Assembly: GCA_036346275.1 (NCBI GenBank)
Contig: CM070723.1
Coordinates: 47,136,743 to 47,200,742, forward strand
Origin: Otatea glauca
Lineage: Eukaryota; Streptophyta; Magnoliopsida; Poales; Poaceae
Direction of reading: 5' to 3'
Length of the DNA stretch: 64,000 bases
The translations under genes and the position numbers were made by a program. A model generated the notes under the pieces. That model searched no databases. It was not told the DNA's origin and saw only the letters and a program-made list of their open reading frames with translations. Below are positions 34,255 through 46,992 of the stretch, piece after piece; the first letter of the stretch is position 1; every line of letters begins with the position of its first letter.

Positions 34255-36655
34255 GGGGTTTGTCCATTCCGCCACAAAGTCTGCGAGGACTTGGGACTTG
34301 ATGGCGGTCCTTCCAACAAGCTTGAGGGAGAAAGGCGCTAGCTCGGTTGCCCACTTGGCTATTCTTCCGGTTGCCTCTTTATTGCCCATTACCTCGGCTA
34401 GTGGATAGCCAAGAGGGACCATGATGGAGTGCAGGAAGTAGTGTCGAAGCTTCGTGACGCCATGAGGAGTGCGAGCATATCTTCTCCACTTCCGTACCTT
34501 GTCTTTGCGCTGTGAAGGCCTCATCGACGAGTACACGGTCGCCGGACCCCGCCCCTCTCCTAATCAGATCAAGACTCGCGGCACCGAGGTCGCAGCAAGG
34601 TCTGATAGGAGGGGTTCCCTGTGGTGGGGCTTGTCAGAGCGGGGCGAGCCAAGTATGACTTGAGATCCTCAAAGGCTTTTTGGGCCTCAGGGGTCCAACG
34701 GAAGCCTTCTAGCCCGCGTAGAATTTTGAAGAAAGGTAGCCCTTTCTCGGCCGACCGCGACATAAAACGCCCAAGAGCCGCTACGCGACCCATAAGACGC
34801 TGGACCTCCTTAATGGATCGTGGCGGCTCCATTTCCAGGATAGCCCGGATCTTCTCTGGGTTGGCCTCGATTCCCCGATGAGAGACGAGGAAGCCCAGGA
34901 GCTTGCCTCCTTTGACCCCGAAAACACATTTTTAGGGTTTAACTTGAGGCCGAACTTGCGGAGGTTCTCGAAGGTTTCACGAAGATCTTCCAGATGCGTT
35001 GAGGCCACAGAGCTTTTCACGACGGCGTCGTCGACATACACCTCCACGTTTCGACCTAGCTGGTCTTTCAGAACGAGGCATACAAGGCGTTGGAAAGTGG
35101 CCCCTGCATTCTTCAACCCGAAAGGCATGCGCAGGTAGCAATAAGTGCCCACCGGGGTGATGAAGCTCGTCTTCTCCTCATCTTCCACGGCCATGCGGAC
35201 TTGGTGACAGCCAGAGTATGCATCCAGGAAGCTCATTAACTCGCACCCGGAGGTGGAATCAACTAACTGGTCGATGCGAGGGAGCGGGTAGTCATCCCGG
35301 GCATGCTTTGTTAAGGTCGAAGAAAGTCGGCGCACACGCGCCACTTACCGTTGGACTTCTTGACCAAGACAGATTGGCAAGCCACCGGGTGCCAAACCTC
35401 CCGGATGAGGCCAGCACTTAAGAGCTTTTCAATTTCCTCCTTGATAGCTTGACATCGCTCGAGAGAGAGCTTGCGGAGCTTTTGCCTCACCGGAAGACGC
35501 TCGGGCCTCACGGCGAGGCGATGCTGAATCACCTCGCGGGGGACGCCTTTCATGTCCGACGGGACCCAAGCGAAGACATTCGTGCTGGTCCTTAGGAACT
35601 TGAGGAGCTCCTCTTCCACCCTTTCTGGGAGCCCAGCTCCGACCCGGATGAAGCGTTCGTCGCCCGGGCCAAAGAGCCTTATCACCTTTGGCTCCCCTTC
35701 AGGGCGAGGCTTCAGGGGGTAGTTTTCCAGCAGAGACTTGTCTTTGGCGATCTCCATCAGGGGTGATAGGGACGCGACCCCTTTCGAGCCCCCCACTTCG
35801 AGCATGTGGACTTCATCGGAGTTGGTGGCCGCCTTATGATAGAGACGACGGGCCAAATCTTGGTCGCCCCTTACGGAGATTGCTCCGTGAGGCCCCGGTA
35901 TCTTGAGGCATAGGTAGTTTTGGTGGATTGCTGCACTGAAACGGTTGAGTGTTACCCTTCCCATGATGGCATTGAAAGGCGACTCGACGTTAACGACGTC
36001 AAATCTAACTGCTTCCGTGCGATGATTCTCCCGTGAACCAAATGTCATGAGGAGCTCAATCCTTCCTAGAGGTTGGATAGATTTGCCTGGGACAAAGCCC
36101 GTGAGAGGGCGGTCAGATGGGAGCAAGATGCCCTGGTGGTAGGCCCCCCCCCCGCGATTCCCAAAGCCCCTTGAGTGTGCGAAGATAAAGTATGTCTGCG
36201 GAGCTGCCCCCATCAACAAGTATGCGGGAGACTTCACAGTTGGATATGGTGGCGGTTACCAAAAGGGCGTCGACATGAGGGAACCTTAGGCCTCTAGAGT
36301 CCTCCTCGGTGAAGCTTAGTGGGATGTTTGCCCATTTGGGAGGAGCACTTCGAAGGTTCACCCCCACCACATTGACTTCCCGCACGTACTCCTTCCTTTG
36401 GCGCTTGGACTCATGCCCATAGGCTGAGACCCCCAGTATGACATTCACCTGTTTATGTGGCACTTGAAAGGGGAGCTCATGTTCAAGACGTGCGGAGGTT
36501 CCACTCGGGAGGCCCATCAGAGGCGGTCTGCGTGCCACCGGGTGGATTGCTTGAGAGGCATGGCCTCCGCGGCCACAGGGCGAGGTGGAGACCCCCGGCG
36601 TGGCTCGGGACCACGCTTGAGGATCCTGGCCACTTCGGCGGCGTATTGGCGGCAC
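34255..36655 (-). pseudogene. pol: Tat pol: protease, reverse transcriptase, first RNase H
   Basis: Protease is identified by ILVDGGSSADILY (about 36200-36240), with the DGG form of the active site usual for this lineage. A run of eleven C (36147-36157) coincides with a frame change. RT begins near 35540 (VREVWHPVA-like, NGKWRVCADF), changes frame near 35330, and continues with DDYPLPRIDQLVD, GCHQVRM, RMPFGLKNAGATFQRL and the catalytic EVYVDDAVVKS. First RNase H sequences (KLVGRTAIKSQVLADFVAEW) run to 34255. Single-base slips at 36150, 35330, about 34800 and about 34550 break what looks like one long frame. All RT catalytic residues remain. Confidence 0.88.
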
Positions 36656-38454
36656 TCACTTGTGTCGTGCCCATTCATTTTGTGATACGTACACCAGCGG
36701 CCATCTCCTTGATCTTAGATACCCTTTTTCCGGGGCCTTCACACGAGCTCGAGGAGCCTTAGGCTTTGGACCCTTCTTTGGTTCTTTGGAAGCACTGTTC
36801 CTCTGGGTGGGCGTCGGTCCAAATGAGAACTTTGGAGTCGCGACCTCCTGCGTGTGGTCCCTCGATCCTTGTTGTTTTTCCCGGAGGAGCCCTTTAGCCT
36901 TCTCCCGGGGGAGTCTCCCCCAGCTTGCGGGAGGAGCCCCCGTTTTACCAAGTCGTCCTCCTTCCCGCGGGCATACTTCTCAACGACCTCGAAGAGTTGT
37001 TGGGTGGTTTTTGGGGGATCTCTCCCCAGCGCCCGGTTTAGCTCGCCGGGGAGAAGTCCTTCTTTACACGCGTTAATGACCGTGGAGTCTGGGGCGTCCG
37101 CCACTTGGCTCCGCACCCGGGAGAAACGCTTGAGGAAGTCTCGCGTGGACTCGTCCTTTTGTTGCTTGACCGTGAAGAGCTGATTGGGAAGCATGGGGCG
37201 CTTGTAGCTCCCCTGAAAGTTTGCACTGAACTCTTCACGTAGCTGGCCCCAAGAGCGGATGGAGCCCCTCTTCTGGTTGAAGAACCAAGACCGAGCGGTT
37301 CCTGAGAGGAAGAGCGGGAGGCAGTTGCACATCTCCGTCTCCCCGCCTCCTCCCGCTCGGATAGCCGTGGCATAGACCTCCATGAACTGATTGGGATCGG
37401 AATCCCCATCGTATGGTGCGATGTTCGGTTGGCGAAACTTGGGCTGAAACGGTGTCTCTGAGATGCCTCGAGCGAGAGGGTTCCCGGTCCTGGGTCCATC
37501 TCCATCTTCACGCCGGCGGGGGGAAGGCGACCTCGAACGACGGCGGTATCGACGACGAGAGACCTCAGAACTGGAGGAGCTAGAAGCTCAGGGACGACGA
37601 CGGCGCCCGCGCTCGGGAGAGTCGGGGCGCTCCCGCCGATGCGCCGATCTGGGGGCCCGCGAGACCCCGGACTCAGCCTCCTCTCCCCGGCGGTGGTTAT
37701 GACGATCGGGAGAGGCAAAGGCCCGCCCTGGGCTGGCAGAGCGATGACTTCTCCCTTCGACTTGACTTAGCTGGGCTAGATGATGATCACCTAAGCCTCG
37801 TGAGTGTCCGAGGGTGGCCGCGAATCGATTCCCCTGTTCTCCAGGTAGCGTCCTTGGAGGAACGGGTGCCTTCGGTCTCGGAGGTTCTCCCTCCGCCCCG
37901 AGCCACGTCGCTCCTCGAGGGTGAGAGTCAGCTCCAGCCGGAGGGAGTTGATCCACCATCTCCGGGGGCAGGCGCATCTGCCCGGGAGGAGGAGCTTGTG
38001 GGGGAGGTCCCGGGGCCCTCGCCAGACACGGCGCAAACCCGGGCCTCGGGGGTTGCGGTGGAGGTACGAATTGCCACGGCACGGTAGGCGCTCCTCCAAA
38101 ACCAGAGCTCGGTGCACACAGTGGCCAGAGTGGAGCCCCGCAAGTGACCACCGCATGAGTAAGGGGAGGGGGATTGTAGAGATTACCTCCCTGCTCACTC
38201 CCGGGGGCGAAGGCTGGGCCCCCACGCGCCCTTGGATCGGTGGCGATTTGGACCGAGGGTGGCGGTAGGAGCGTCGAGAGGTGCGGGAGGATCCCTTGGG
38301 GACGATAGGAGGCCATCATGTAATCCACTGTCTGCCTCGTAGCAGCCTCCACCAGAGCACGCCATCGGGACAAGTCCAACGCCTCAGGGGTGAGGGCTGG
38401 CTCCAGGGGTCCCAACCCTTTGGCGACGGCGATGTCTCGAGATTGTTGCCCTTG
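36656..38454 (-). pseudogene. gag: Tat gag, main part
   Basis: After the copia insertion site the frame encodes LTPEALDLSRWRALVEAATR, a long Pro/Arg-rich region, and, after a slip near 37560, the gag core MEVYATAIRAGGGGETEMCN...LFLSGTARSWFF. This is followed by NQLFTVKQQKDESTRDFLKR (about 37383-37040), the conserved capsid segment of Tat gag. A knuckle-like CTYHKMNGHDTSECR lies near 36660-36700. The first 64 codons of gag are on the other side of the copia element, at 46757-46949, and the reading frame agrees across the target duplication. Confidence 0.88.
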
Positions 38455-38459
38455 GCCCG

Positions 38460-39825
38460 TGAAGAGGAACGCGGTATGCTACGCTAGCACAAAAAAAAAT
38501 CTACCGCGTAACCAGAAAGCTACTCGCAAGAAGGGGATCATAGATAAGATTACCACTAGACGCGCAGTTGCGGAATCCTTCGCGTCGATGTAGTGGATCG
38601 CCCTCGCCGCGATCGTTGCGCCGATGTAGTGGATCGTCCTCGCCTTGCCGTGGATCGTCCTCCCACGCCGCGATCACAGCAGCGTCACCGCGAGAGTCCA
38701 CACGCCCGAGATGGAACGCCGTGCGCGCGTGTGTGCAAGCACTGGTCGCTCGGCAGACAAAGCAAGAGGAGTAGGCTAGGTTTCGAGTGAATCACTCCTA
38801 AACCGTGGAAAGCACACCTGCCCTCCTCCTCCCTCCTTATATAGCCACGAGATGAAACCTAAACTAGGGCCCATCGTGCTAAGCCCACGAGGTTCATTAA
38901 TTACGGATCCAATCCAAATTAATGCGCCCCACCCATTAAGTGTGTGACCTGCAGTTCACGACGTTTGGACATGGATTCGAAAAACTCCTTTTCAATCCAA
39001 TAGTTGGTATTGGCTTCTTGCAAAGTATGCCAACTCCCAAACATACTATGATCAAATCGATGTAACCTATCAAAAGTACTCATGTAATAATCCCTTTGCC
39101 AAGTATATGAAGATTGATCTCAAGGCGAGAAGCATGTCATCCTTTGATGATTCAATCCATCTCTCGTATCCGTGATATATTAATAAGTTGTGATTGACTC
39201 CTCAATCACGGCATGGCCATGCACTTCCTTAATCATATCACACGAGTGGCCTTGTCATATATCTCCGTTTCATTGGAGTGGCAAATTCCATCTTGACTGC
39301 TCACTTCCCTCTGCACGTTTCATAGTAAACATGAAAGCTACCTTTATAACTATCCGGTTAGGAACCGGTTAGGAAGTAGTGTTTGATAGCCCCAAGGAAA
39401 ACTATTACACATGTAGGGAATATGATAATCTCAGGTCTAAGGATCATACATCTACTAGGTATGAGATACACTGATGACACATAAGAATGAAACATTCTCG
39501 CAGTGTCCCATTGCGGGTCTATCTAACCCATGTTCTTCAATATGCGTCCACAATGTATAGATGATATCTACATATCCCATGATCTATGAAGCATGATCAT
39601 CGATCACTACATGTGCTGATCTATTCATCGTTGTCCTATACGATGATATCCGATCAGAGATATTTATCGAATTACATCATTAAGTAAAGAGCTTCATAAG
39701 CAAGTCACATACTTGTTGATCAATACAATGATATACATTCATTGGACCAATAATCATATTATTATTCATAAACATAGTCATGTTACAATCATCTAAATGA
39801 TTGCCTCAAGGGCATAACACTAACA
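38460..39825 (-). repeat. 3' LTR of the copia element
   Basis: Plus-strand limits are TGAAGAGGAACG and CACTAACA. On the minus strand it starts TGTTAGTGTTATGCCC. A TATA box (CTATATAAG on minus) lies at 38836-38844. Two and a half copies of a GATGTAGTGGATCGTCCTCG unit lie at 38587-38670. It matches the other LTR closely, with few substitutions and small gaps. Confidence 0.93.
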
Positions 39826-40014
39826 ATCTCCCACTTGCACTTGAGTCAATCAATTAAGTATCTAATACCAATAGACCTTGTGTGCGCCTCATGCTTAGGT
39901 GTGGCGGTGGCTTTGTCAACGGATCGCCACATTGGCTTCCGTATGTACTTTGCATATTCTCCGTCACCTCTATCCACAATCTCGCGAATAAGGTGAAAGC
40001 GGCGGAGTATGTGT

Positions 40015-41170
40015 TTAGACTTCGATGTGATCTAGGCTCTTTGCTTGTGCAATGGCACCACTATTATCACAATAGATGTCCATTGGACTAGAGGCACTAG
40101 CGACCACACCAAGCTCTGTGATAAACTTCTTAATCCACACAGCTTCCTTTGCGGCCTCCAAAGCCGCAATGTACTCCGCTTCTGTCGTAGAGTCGGCCAC
40201 CGTGTTTTGCTTGGAACTCTTCCAGCTTACTGCTCCTCCATTAAGTGTAAACACAAACCCGGATTGCGATCGAAAATCATCTTTGTCAGTTTGGAAGCTT
40301 GCATCGGTGTAACCCTTTGCAACCAGATCTTCCTCACCTCCAAAAACAAGGAACATACCTTTGGTTCTTCTCAAGTACTTCAGGATATTTTTTACGGCTA
40401 TCCAATGACCATCACCAGGATCCGCTTGGTATCTGCTCGTGACACTTAGAGCATATGAGACATTTGGGCGTGTACAGATCATGGCATACATAATAGACCC
40501 AATAGCTGAAGCATATGGAATCTTGCTCATCCTGTCTCGCTCATCAGATGTCGAAGGACACTGATTCTTGCAGAGACTGATGCCATGTGACATTGGCATG
40601 AAACCTCTCTTGGATTCATGCATATTGAACATTTTCAATATCTTGTCAATGTACGTTTCCTGACTTAATCCAATTAACCTTTTTGATCTATCTCTATAGA
40701 TTTTTATGCCCAAGATATAGCATGCTTCTCCCAAGTTCTTCATTGAGAAACTCCTTTTCAATGAAGTCTTAACATCTTCAAGCATAGGAATGTCATTCCG
40801 ATCAATAATATGTCATCCACATACAAAATCGAAATACAAGTGCGCTCCCACTAGCCTTCTTGTAAACACAAGACTCTTCTTCATTTTTGATAAAGTCAAA
40901 ACCTTTGACTACTTCATCAAAGCGAATGTTCCAACTCCGAGATGCTTGCTTTAACCCATAAATGGATCTTTGAAGCTTGCATACCCTTTTAGCATATTTA
41001 GGATCAACAAAACCTTCAGTTGTATCATGTATACATCCTCGATAGATTCCCATTAAGAAATCTGTTTTGACATCCATCCGCCATATTTCATAATCAAAAT
41101 ATAAACAATAGCTAAAATGATCCGGACAGACTTGAGCATGGCTACGGTGAGAAAGTTTCATCATAGTCAA
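40015..41170 (-). pseudogene. pol: Copia pol: reverse transcriptase and RNase H
   Basis: RT appears as IWRMDVKTDFLMG, EGFVDPKYAKRVCKLQ and SIYGLKQASRSW. The catalytic YVDD is encoded at about 40805-40825 but in a shifted frame. The next frame (40785 down to 40015) gives SMKNLGEACYILGIKIYRDR, then RNase H with KGYTDASFQTD, DSTTEAEYIAALEAAKEAVW and DIYCDNSGAIAQAK. It stops just short of the usual copia C-terminus. The cut at 40785 and the stop after SLDHIEV make it inactive. Confidence 0.9.
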
Positions 41171-42433
41171 CTCCTTGAACTTGTTTGAAACCCTTTACCA
41201 CCAACCGTGCCTTATAGATCTGAACATTTCCATCTACGTCTACCTTTTTCTTGAAAATCCATTTGCACTCAATGGTTTTACACCATCGGAGAGTCGACCA
41301 AGTTCCAAACTTGATTGTCATGCATGGATTGAATTTCGGATCTCATGGCTTCAAGCCATTTTTTGAGTTTGAGTCCATCATTGCTTCTTCATAAGTCGTG
41401 GGCTCATCATTGTCCAACAATAATATGTCACTCCCATATCTTATAGGTACATGACGTGGCCTCCCGACCTACGTGAAGTGGAGTCTCTTCCACAGTTGTA
41501 CAACACTTTGTACATCTTGTGAAGGTTCGATGGTAGCTTGAACATATTCATGTGATTCTCGAACTTCATCAAGATACACATCACTCCTATCGATTTCTTT
41601 TGAAAGAAACTCTTTCTCCAAAAGACACCATTTGAGCAACAAAACTTTGTTCTCGTTTCTTTTGTAAAAGTAATATCCTTTTGTTTCTTTAGGATACCCC
41701 ACAAAAAGCATTTTTTCGATTTAGGTGCGAGTTATCGATTGTAAACGTTTTACATAAGCCTCACATCCCCATATCTTGAGAAATGACAACATGGGTCTTC
41801 TCCGATCCATATCTCATATGGCGTCTTCTCAACGGATTTTGATGGGACCCTATTCAAAGTGAACGATCTGTCTCTAGAGCGAAACCCCGAAGGATAATAG
41901 CAGATCTGTTTGGTGATCATTGACCGAACCATATCTAATAAAGTTCGATTCGTCGTTCGGACATGCCATTCCATTGAGGCGTTCTGGTGGAGTAAGTTGC
42001 GAACGATTCCACATTGCTTTAGATGATCACCAAACTCTTGGCTCAAGTATTCGCCACCACGATCGGATCGTAAGTGTTTTATTGTTTTGCCAAGTTGATT
42101 TTGTACTTCGCTCAAACTCTTTGAACCTTTCAAAAGTTTCAGATTTATGCCTCATTAAATAGATATATCCATATCTCCAAGTCATCGGTAAAAGTTACAA
42201 AATCATGAAACCCACCACTAGCAAATCGAGCTCATTGGTCCACATACATCCGTATGTACTAGGGCCAATAATTCACTTGCTCTCTCACTAAAACCTCGTG
42301 AAAGGGCTTTTGTCATCTTGCCAAAACAAGATTCACATGTTTCAAATGATTCAAAATCAAATGAGGTTAGAAGTCCATCACCATGGAGCTTCTTCATGCG
42401 TTCCTCATTTATATGACCTAGCGACAATGCCAC
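41171..42433 (-). pseudogene. pol: Copia pol: GAG-pre-integrase and integrase
   Basis: The GAG-pre-integrase segment (42433-42218) has the HINEERMKKL core and CESCFGKMTK, followed by the first integrase Asp in ALVHTDVCGP. The next piece (42133-41750) has the second Asp in LRSDRGGEYLSQEF. The segment that should hold the catalytic Glu reads VRTTNRTLLDMVRSM, so the Glu is lost. The C-terminal part (41711-41441) contains LFVGYPKETKGYYFY in two frames. Multiple slips are present. Confidence 0.85.
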
Positions 42434-42924
42434 AAAAGGTAGGGTTCAAATCATTAGGCCGATGCCTTTTACATTAATATTATAGATGTGTTTTTCTTGA
42501 GTTCAAGGACGTACAACCCATCCACCATGGGGCAACGACCATAATACATATCATTCAAAAATATCGAACAAACAAAGTTCTTTATTTCAAATCATAACCT
42601 TCATGTTCCAAACAAGAAGATGAAATAATGTTTCTACTCAAAGATGGAACAAAATAACAATTATTAAGTTCTAAAACTAATCACTCAAGGCAAATGCAAT
42701 GGGTATGTGCCAACAGCAAGACCAAAGAACTCTTGCTTTATTCCCCACGCCAAGATCCACTTCTCCTTTTGCCAAGTCTCTACTCTTTATCACCGCAACG
42801 AATTGCAAATGTGAGCAACCGAACCGGTATCATATACCCATGAGCTTAGTGAAGAAGTAGCAAGATTAATTTCTATAACATTAATACCAAGTGGAAACCA
42901 CATTTCCATTCTTCTTATCCGCTG

Positions 42925-43600
42925 TACTTTTCAGATTCGTTTCCAATGCCCCGATTTCTTGCAATAGAAGCATTGGGTATCGTGTTGAGGGCCAACTTTA
43001 AGCTTCGAAGCTTAGTTTTGAGGCTTGCGATCTCATCTTGAGCCTTGCCCTTGCCCTTGCTCTTTCCGTTCCCCCACCTTAGCCTTCCTCTTTTTGAAAG
43101 CGGTTGTTTTCAACCATCATCACATGATTGGGTTTTTCTTAATGCTTTCCTCAGCAGCCTTGAGCATCCCATGTAGCTTCGGTTAGGCTCTTCTCCATGC
43201 TATTCATATGAAAATTCATAATGAATGGCTCAAAGCTCGAGGCGTAGACGGAGAATAACATCTGTGGCCAAACCAAGGCTAAGGGGAAACTCAAGTTTTA
43301 CAATCTCCCAATGTAACCAATCATCTTGATCACATGAGGATCGGACTGCCTTGACCGACTTACAAGCAAATAAAAGCTTTGAGATACCATACCTCTCAGC
43401 TCTTGCTTGATTCCCAAACATGCCCTTCAAGCCCACAATCATATTGTAAGCATCCTGGTCCTCATATTGCTTTTGGAGCTCGAGTCCATGGTGACTAGCA
43501 TGAGACAGTTGACTCTCTGAAGCATTAACATGCTTTTCATATTCAACCTTCAAATTGCGAGAAAGCATTTTTGGTGGTTCATCAGAATTGGATTCTCTAG
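42925..43600 (-). pseudogene. gag: Copia gag
   Basis: The capsid part (43568-43230) contains ASHHGLELQKQYEDQDAYNM and GLKGMFGNQARAERYGISKL, the conserved core of Ty1/copia gag. After further frame changes a zinc knuckle CFYCKKSGHWKR remains at about 42930-42970, with its last Cys replaced and followed by a stop. The N-terminal end is not clear. Confidence 0.8.
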
Positions 43601-45400
43601 AACATAGTCCTTCTTTTCATGCTTGAGAACAATTCTCAAGTTGCGATCCAATCAACAAAATTAGTTCCATTCAGTTTTCCCTTTCCAAAACCGATCTCAA
43701 AGCAAAACCAGTGTAGCAGGAGTAGGAGAAGGTGCCATTGAACTACAACAAAAACATGCAAAGATTCTAAGCACTATGTTTATGTAAAACTTTATTAAAC
43801 TTTTAATTAAAGACACTTCTATTTTATGTCCCTTTTATAGACACATAGTGAGTATTCAAGATCCATATTCATCAAACACTAGTGAGCTTTGGCATCACGC
43901 TAGAAATTTAATGACATAGGTAAGCAACACCTTTGCTAATTACATCATATGTAACTCTTGTTTGTTGAGTATGAAAACAAGTAATGAATGCCTCCATCAA
44001 CTTGACTCATGGCCAGTCAACTCTGCCCAAGGGCTCACATGAGGAGGAGCACTTCCCGATTCGGGTGCCAATTAAGAAACCTGCCTCATGTGTGTTTTCC
44101 TAGACACCACTTGTCTTGTATAGGTTCCTTCATTACTGAAATCAAATCCCAACCACTTATGTCCTCAAGCCCAAAACCGTTTTGATAGCTTGATTAAATC
44201 TCCATTGTTATGCGTGATGTGTCCAACACATCCCTATCATCTATTGAGATAGCCATTGATATACTACTTTGGCAGTCATATCAATAACGATCTAAATTCT
44301 TGATAGGTGCAACAATTGGATGGACAATTTGATTTAAAATTTTTAACAATAGGGATGAACAAAGATTACTATGAACATGGCATCACATGCAATGAGCATA
44401 AAGAAAATAGCAAGGATTAAACACACATCCACAGAAAATCAAAATAAGCTGTGAAATAGCATGGCCCTTAGCATTAAGATCTCCATCATCATGCTTGTTT
44501 GTTCACCTAGCCACCTTGCTTGATACCATCCTCTTCATCATTATGGATGCAACTCCTTACAACTTTTGATAATGAATTTTACATGAGGGTTTGAAGCATC
44601 ACAAGTCGACACGCAGGTCGTTATACAATTAAAATAGCCTTATGGCTTGACACGGCACGCAAGCCATGTGGAAATTACATGCATCACATACACATAGGCC
44701 ATACCATTTCACATAATTCCCTGCAAAAACGAGTTAAACAAAAGCAACCCTACGACTCGGGTCCGAGGGGCGTGCTCAGCAGGGTCCAGGCAAGGCGCCA
44801 AGGCGGTCCTACGGCGGTCGGTCAAGAGCGGGTCCGAGGCGGCGCCTGGCGGGTCAAGGGGCGAGCCTCGCGCGTAATCCTTGGAAATTTTTTTTAGAGG
44901 CATGTCTTCTGACATTGGAAAACACCCTCAAAATTTCCACGGATCAACCAGATTGACCCAATCCGATCTAACATGATTGGCTTGGTCCCATATGGATACG
45001 TTTCAGAAACCCTGATGGCGGTAACCCGACCGGTAAGGGTAACGTTGTACCATGAGCGGACTCACCCAAATCAATATTGAATGCATTTGCGCTACCATGG
45101 ATCAGCAGATTGACCCAATCCAACTCAATCGATTGGCTTGGTCCCATATGGATACGTTTGAAACCACGATGGCGGTAACCCGACCGTAAGGGTAATGTCG
45201 TACCATGAGCGGACTCACCCAAATCAAGATTGAGTCGGTTTGCACTTTCTCAAACCCTAAACCGATCGATCTCATCGATGGTTGCCGTCACCAATTCATC
45301 ACATGAACTATTTGAACATTTAATAGATCCAATCTACTAACCTTACACATCATATGTGCAACATCCGGATCACAAAACTATACGAGATGGCTCGATACCA
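43601..45400 (-). other. Copia 5' untranslated region
   Basis: The stretch between the primer site (45385-45400) and gag has no gene. It includes a GC-rich block (44750-44880) and a tandem duplication (44941-45245). An unusually long leader of about 1.8 kb precedes gag. Confidence 0.6.
44941..45245. repeat. Tandem duplication of about 155 bp in the copia leader
   Basis: The blocks GATTGACCCAATCC, TTGGCTTGGTCCCATATGG, GATGGCGGTAACCCGACCG and ACCATGAGCGGACTCACCC occur in the same order in 44941-45098 and 45100-45245. The copies differ by substitutions and a few gaps. Confidence 0.88.
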
Positions 45401-46751
45401 TCAAGAGGAACGCGGTATGCTACGCTAGCACAAAAAAAATCTACAGCGTAAAGCTACTCGCAAGAAGGGGATCATAGATAAGATTACCACTAGACGCGAT
45501 TGCGGAATCCTTCGCGTCGATGTAGTGGATCGTCCTCGCCCGCGATCGTTGCGTCGATGTAGTGGATCGTCCTCGCCTTGCCGTGGATCGTCCTCCCACG
45601 CCGCAGCCACGGCAGCGTCACCGCGAGAGTCCACACGCCCGAGAGATGGAACGCCGCGTGCGTCGTGTGCAAGCACAGTCGCTCGGCAGGACAGCGAGAG
45701 GAGTAGGCTAGGGTTTGAGTGAATTACTCCTAAACCGTGGAAAGCACACCTGTGCCCTCCTCCTCCCCTCCTTATATAGCCACGAGATGAAACCTAAACT
45801 AGGGCCCATCGTGCTAAGCCCACGAGGTTCATTAATTACGGATCCAATCCAAATTAATGCGCCCCACCATTAAGTGTGTGACCTGCGGGTTCACGACGTT
45901 TGGACGTGGATTCGGAAAACTCCTTTTCAATCCAATAGTTGGTATTGGCTTCTTGCAAAGTATGCCAACTCCCAAACATACTATGATCAAATCGGACAGA
46001 ACCTATCAAAAGTACTCATGTAATAATCCCTTTGCCAAGTATATGAAGATTGATCTCAAGGCGAGAAGCAAGTCATCCTTTGATGATTCAATCCATCTCT
46101 CGTATCCGTGATATATTAATAAGTTGTGATTGACTCCTCAATCATGGTATGGCCATGCACTTCCTTAATCATATCACACGAGTGGCCTTGTCATATATCT
46201 CCGTTTTATTGGAGTGGCAAATTCCATCTTGACTGCTCACTTCCCTCTGCACGTTTCATAGTAAACATGAAAGCTACCTTTATAACTATCCGGTTAGGAA
46301 GTAGTGTTTGATAGCCCCAAGGAAAACTATTACACATGTAGGGAATATGACAATCTCAGTCTAAGGATCATACATCTACTAGGTATGAGATACACTCGAT
46401 GACACATAAGAATGAAACATTCTCGCAGTTGTCCCATTGCGGGTCTATCTAACCCATGTTCTTCAACATGCGTCCACAATGTATAGATGATATCTCCATA
46501 TCCCATGATCTATGAAGCATGATCATCGATCACTACATGTGCTGATCTATTCATCGTTGTCCTATACGATGATATCCGATCAGAGATATTTATCGAATTA
46601 CATCATTAAGTAAAGAGCTTCATAAGCAAGTCACATACTTGTTGATTAATACAATGATATACATTCATTGGACCAATAATCATATTATTATTCATAAACA
46701 TAGTCATGTTACAATCATCTAAATGATTGCCTCAAGGGCATAACACTAACA
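45401..46751 (-). repeat. 5' LTR of the copia element
   Basis: This partner of 38460-39825 ends AACACTAACA at 46751. Its low-coordinate terminus is TC instead of TG (45401-45402). The minus-strand TATA box (CTATATAAG) is at 45771-45779. On the minus strand the primer site TGGTATCGAGCC follows directly. Confidence 0.92.
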
Positions 46752-46756
46752 GCCCG

Positions 46757-46949
46757 AGGTAGCCAGAGCGAGGGGAGAGGAAGTGTTCTCAGGGCCCGGG
46801 ACTTGAAGGACGTTGTCTACCCCGGGGTGGACGGCTCCGATTTCAGAGGGAGGCGCTCGCCTAGAGGTCCGACGAGGAGGAGGATCGTCGACTTGCTCCT
46901 TGTGCTTCAGGGCTTGAGGAGGCTTGGTGTGCTTCTTGGTAGGGGCCAT
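46757..46949 (-). pseudogene. gag: Tat gag, first 64 codons
   Basis: MAPTKKHTKPPQALKHKEQ opens gag 43 bases after the 5' LTR on the minus strand. The segment is Lys/Arg/Pro-rich. The copia element interrupts it after the Thr-Ser-Gly codons, and the frame resumes at 38454. Confidence 0.8.
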
Positions 46950-46974
46950 AGCCTTTGAAGTTAGCTACGAACTC

Positions 46975-46992
46975 CCCACGGACGGCGCCAAA
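46975..46992 (-). promoter_or_regulatory. Primer-binding site of the Tat element
   Basis: On the minus strand TTTGGCGCCGTCCGTGGG lies immediately after the 5' LTR. This form differs from the initiator tRNA-Met site used by the other LTR elements in the window and is typical of Tat/Athila-type elements. Confidence 0.8.

Larger units (their letters stand above)
38460..46751 (-). mobile_element. Ty1/copia element inserted in the Tat gag
   Basis: LTRs of 1366 and 1351 bp are flanked by exact 5-bp duplications GCCCG (38455-38459, 46752-46756). On the minus strand the 5' LTR (46751-45401) is followed at once by TGGTATCGAGCC, the primer site. Gag, GAG-pre-integrase, integrase, reverse transcriptase and RNase H follow in the copia order, then the purine-rich AAGTGGGAGAT before the 3' LTR. 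All genes are broken by indels. It is the youngest large insertion of this nest by position. The clade is uncertain; the gag wording (EKHVN, QKQYEDQDAYNMIVGLKGMF) suggests Tork-like or a neighbour. Confidence 0.93.
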
